A stretch of DNA of 64,000 bases from Stichopus chloronotus (lineage: Eukaryota; Echinodermata; Holothuroidea; Aspidochirotida; Stichopodidae): NCBI GenBank assembly GCA_021234535.1, contig CM037850.1:21192446-21256445 (forward strand), in the 5' to 3' direction. Both the position numbers and the translations under genes were made by a program. Below the pieces are notes generated by a model. That model did no database searches and was not told the origin of the DNA. It saw only the letters and a list, made by a program, of their open reading frames with translations. Positions 62,209-64,000 of the stretch are shown one piece after another; position 1 is the first letter of the stretch, and each line of letters opens with the position of its first letter.

Positions 62209-63703
62209 ATGGCAGTAAAACTGGGATTCCTTGTTGCATTTACCTTGGTTTGTTTCGGATTAAGAGTTACTGATGCAGTTCTGCAGCCTGAGTTTCCAGC
62301 ATTTGAGACGGAATCCAAGATAAGATTAAATTCGAATAGAGGCTACGTGAACGTCTTAATTGCTATTGGTGAAACCGTTCGAGAAGATGTAACCTTCATT
62401 GACAGAATAAAGGAGGTGTTCTCGGAGTTTTCGAAGGTACTTTATGACGTCACAAAGTAAGTATCTCTCTGTGTCCACTTCACAGTCTTCAGTGTCGAAA
62501 TCCAAATATTCCAAACATTTTCATATCAACCTTTACATTCGATTTTGTAATGGGTCAAACAATGAAGTCATGAAAGAAAACAGGCAGTGGAAATACTGCG
62601 GTCACTTATTTTGTCCAATTTCAGCAAAAATCATATTCAACACAACAACGTTTCACAATACGATGTAGAGCAGTGTACAAATAATGCGTTAATGAACCAG
62701 AGTGGAGCCATGAGAATCATTTCATCCATTGAAACGATGCCTCCTCAGCACATACTCAGCACATGCCCACAAGTACACATTTGAGGAAACCCTATAAAAA
62801 TTAGCCTTGCTCAGTAACGAAGCCAACAAAAACTTTTGTGTCTAGCCGACTTCAGTTGATACTTGATTATTGAACATTAATCTTGACTATCTTATATTTT
62901 CTAACTTTTTTATGGCAGATTCGCTTCGTAAATTTGAAGAAATCAAATCTATGATCAATGAGCTCACACCGTCACTTTTTATTCATTGCTTCCTGGGGAG
63001 AACTTCCGAATTTTTTTTTTTTAACTGTAAAATCGTCAGTAAATGCAGTATGCCGTAACTCTTTAAAGCTGCTACAAATATGCAGCCATATTTGTTATCA
63101 TTTTATGACCGGAAAACGACTTCCTCTTTACGTGCAACAACCTGCATAATCTGTACTGGGAAAGTTTGTTTCTTCACTCTAGTAGTGGAATTGTAATTTT
63201 ATTATTTTTTTCAAATTCCTCACAAAACGAGAGTAAGTTAAGAAACATCCAGAGTTGCCTGAAAAATCGTTTACTGAAGAGGTTAGTTTCAAATACTTAT
63301 TTCTTAAACAGGACTTTTGGTTTTTATTCATCTTAAATTGATCGTAAAACGTTTCAGTTAAGAACTTAAGGACGTTATACCTCTATTTCTTTCCCAATTT
63401 AATATATTGACATACTTCTTGGTTATATTCAGTGAATACGGCAGTGGAGTTCATCTTGAAGAGGTTAACATTCTCATCCCTGATTCCTGGAGTGACGATG
63501 AGAGGTACGAGAGCAGCTCTGGTGAATCATTCGCTGCTAGTGATATACGAATCGACAGATCTAACAATGAAGGATCACGAAACCGCAACCAACCTTACAC
63601 CCATAAGGCAACTGCTTGCGGTATCCCTGGACTTTACATTCGCTTGACACCAGATTATATTAATGATGATGCTACAGCATCATTTTATGGAGACCGTAGT
63701 AAG
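62209..63703 (+). CDS. CLCA-type secreted protein, first two exons (gene continues off the window)
   Basis: Exon 1 62209-62456 and exon 2 63433-63703, joined by a GT-AG intron in phase 2, give 172 codons; the next donor (GTAGGT at 63704) is in phase 0. Residues 1 to about 22 form a signal peptide (LGFLVAFTLVCFGL). The rest matches the N-terminal metalloprotease-like domain of calcium-activated chloride channel regulators: RGYVNVLIAIGETV (near 45-58), then the helix DRIKEVFSEFSKVLYDVT, EEVNILIPDSW, PYTHKATACGIPGLYIRLTP and YGDRSK. In known CLCAs the zinc-binding HExxH follows shortly after; it would lie in the next exon, outside the window. CLCAs are secreted, self-cleaving, zinc-dependent proteins that modulate chloride channels and mucus. 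The ATG is the first in a good signal-peptide frame. Confidence 0.88.
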
Positions 63704-64000
63704 GTAGGTCAATATGTACCACACTGAGACATGTTTACACTGAGTTGATAGTGCATAATTAGATAAGATCAATAGTGAATAATTGCATGCATCGGTAATT
63801 CTTTTTTGCACAAACAAAAGTACTTCGGTGTTGAAATAAGTGAGCATCACCAGTTATCAAAGTGGTAACAGTAGAAGGCGTTATAATAGCGCTTGTAGCA
63901 ATTAAGAAAGTAGAAGTGGTAATAAGAATTGAAGTAAAAATAGTAGTACAGTATGTCTCGATCACAACGATGGCTCGACGGTGCGAACAAGACACTAGAA
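63704..64000 (+). other. start of CLCA-type intron 2
   Basis: Non-coding sequence after the exon 2 donor up to the window edge. No acceptor followed by CLCA-like coding sequence is seen before 64000. Confidence 0.6.

Overview
The window reads as nuclear DNA from an animal. It is AT-rich, its genes are split by GT-AG introns of about 200 bp to 2.5 kb, and it is full of microsatellites, minisatellites and decayed non-LTR retrotransposons. The gene content (cytosolic sulfotransferase, SLC22-type transporter, CLCA-type protein) together with R2/R4-like, L1-like and jockey/CR1-like retroelements suggests a marine invertebrate. An echinoderm or another invertebrate deuterostome is my best guess, but that is inference and not demonstrated here.

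Layout. 1-9.2 kb: no gene that I can support; degenerate repeats, a ~165 bp satellite and a long minisatellite. 9.3-13.8 kb, plus strand: a complete six-exon cytosolic sulfotransferase gene (324 aa, phases consistent at every junction). 14.3-16.0 kb: a large inverted repeat with ~650 bp arms. 20.4-33.0 kb, plus strand: three tandem two-exon paralogues of a secreted, cysteine-containing family that I do not recognise. The first and third copies are intact (308 aa each); the middle one is broken. A jockey/CR1-like LINE relic and two fragments of the family's 3' end lie between copies one and two. 34.8-35.5 kb: a 17 bp minisatellite that is open in three frames. 39.1-50.2 kb, minus strand: a complete nine-exon SLC22-type major-facilitator transporter (569 aa). 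50.7-54.5 kb: a decayed copy of part of its first coding exon, a rearranged L1-like LINE and a 5'-truncated retrotransposon with a restriction-like endonuclease sitting inside an ATT/TAA repeat. 54.5-62.2 kb: repeats, with no gene that I can support. 62.2-64.0 kb, plus strand: the first two exons of a CLCA-type gene that continues beyond the window.

The genes do not form an operon-like unit. Sulfotransferases conjugate small molecules, SLC22 carriers move organic ions including conjugates, and CLCA proteins are secreted, but nothing in the sequence links the three. The coherent local story is duplication. The secreted family has expanded in tandem with gene loss and probable sequence exchange between copies two and three. 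The SLC22 gene has seeded two kinds of by-product: a tandem array built on its exon 2 splice-acceptor edge, and a decayed extra copy of part of its exon 1. These are the observations most worth following up.
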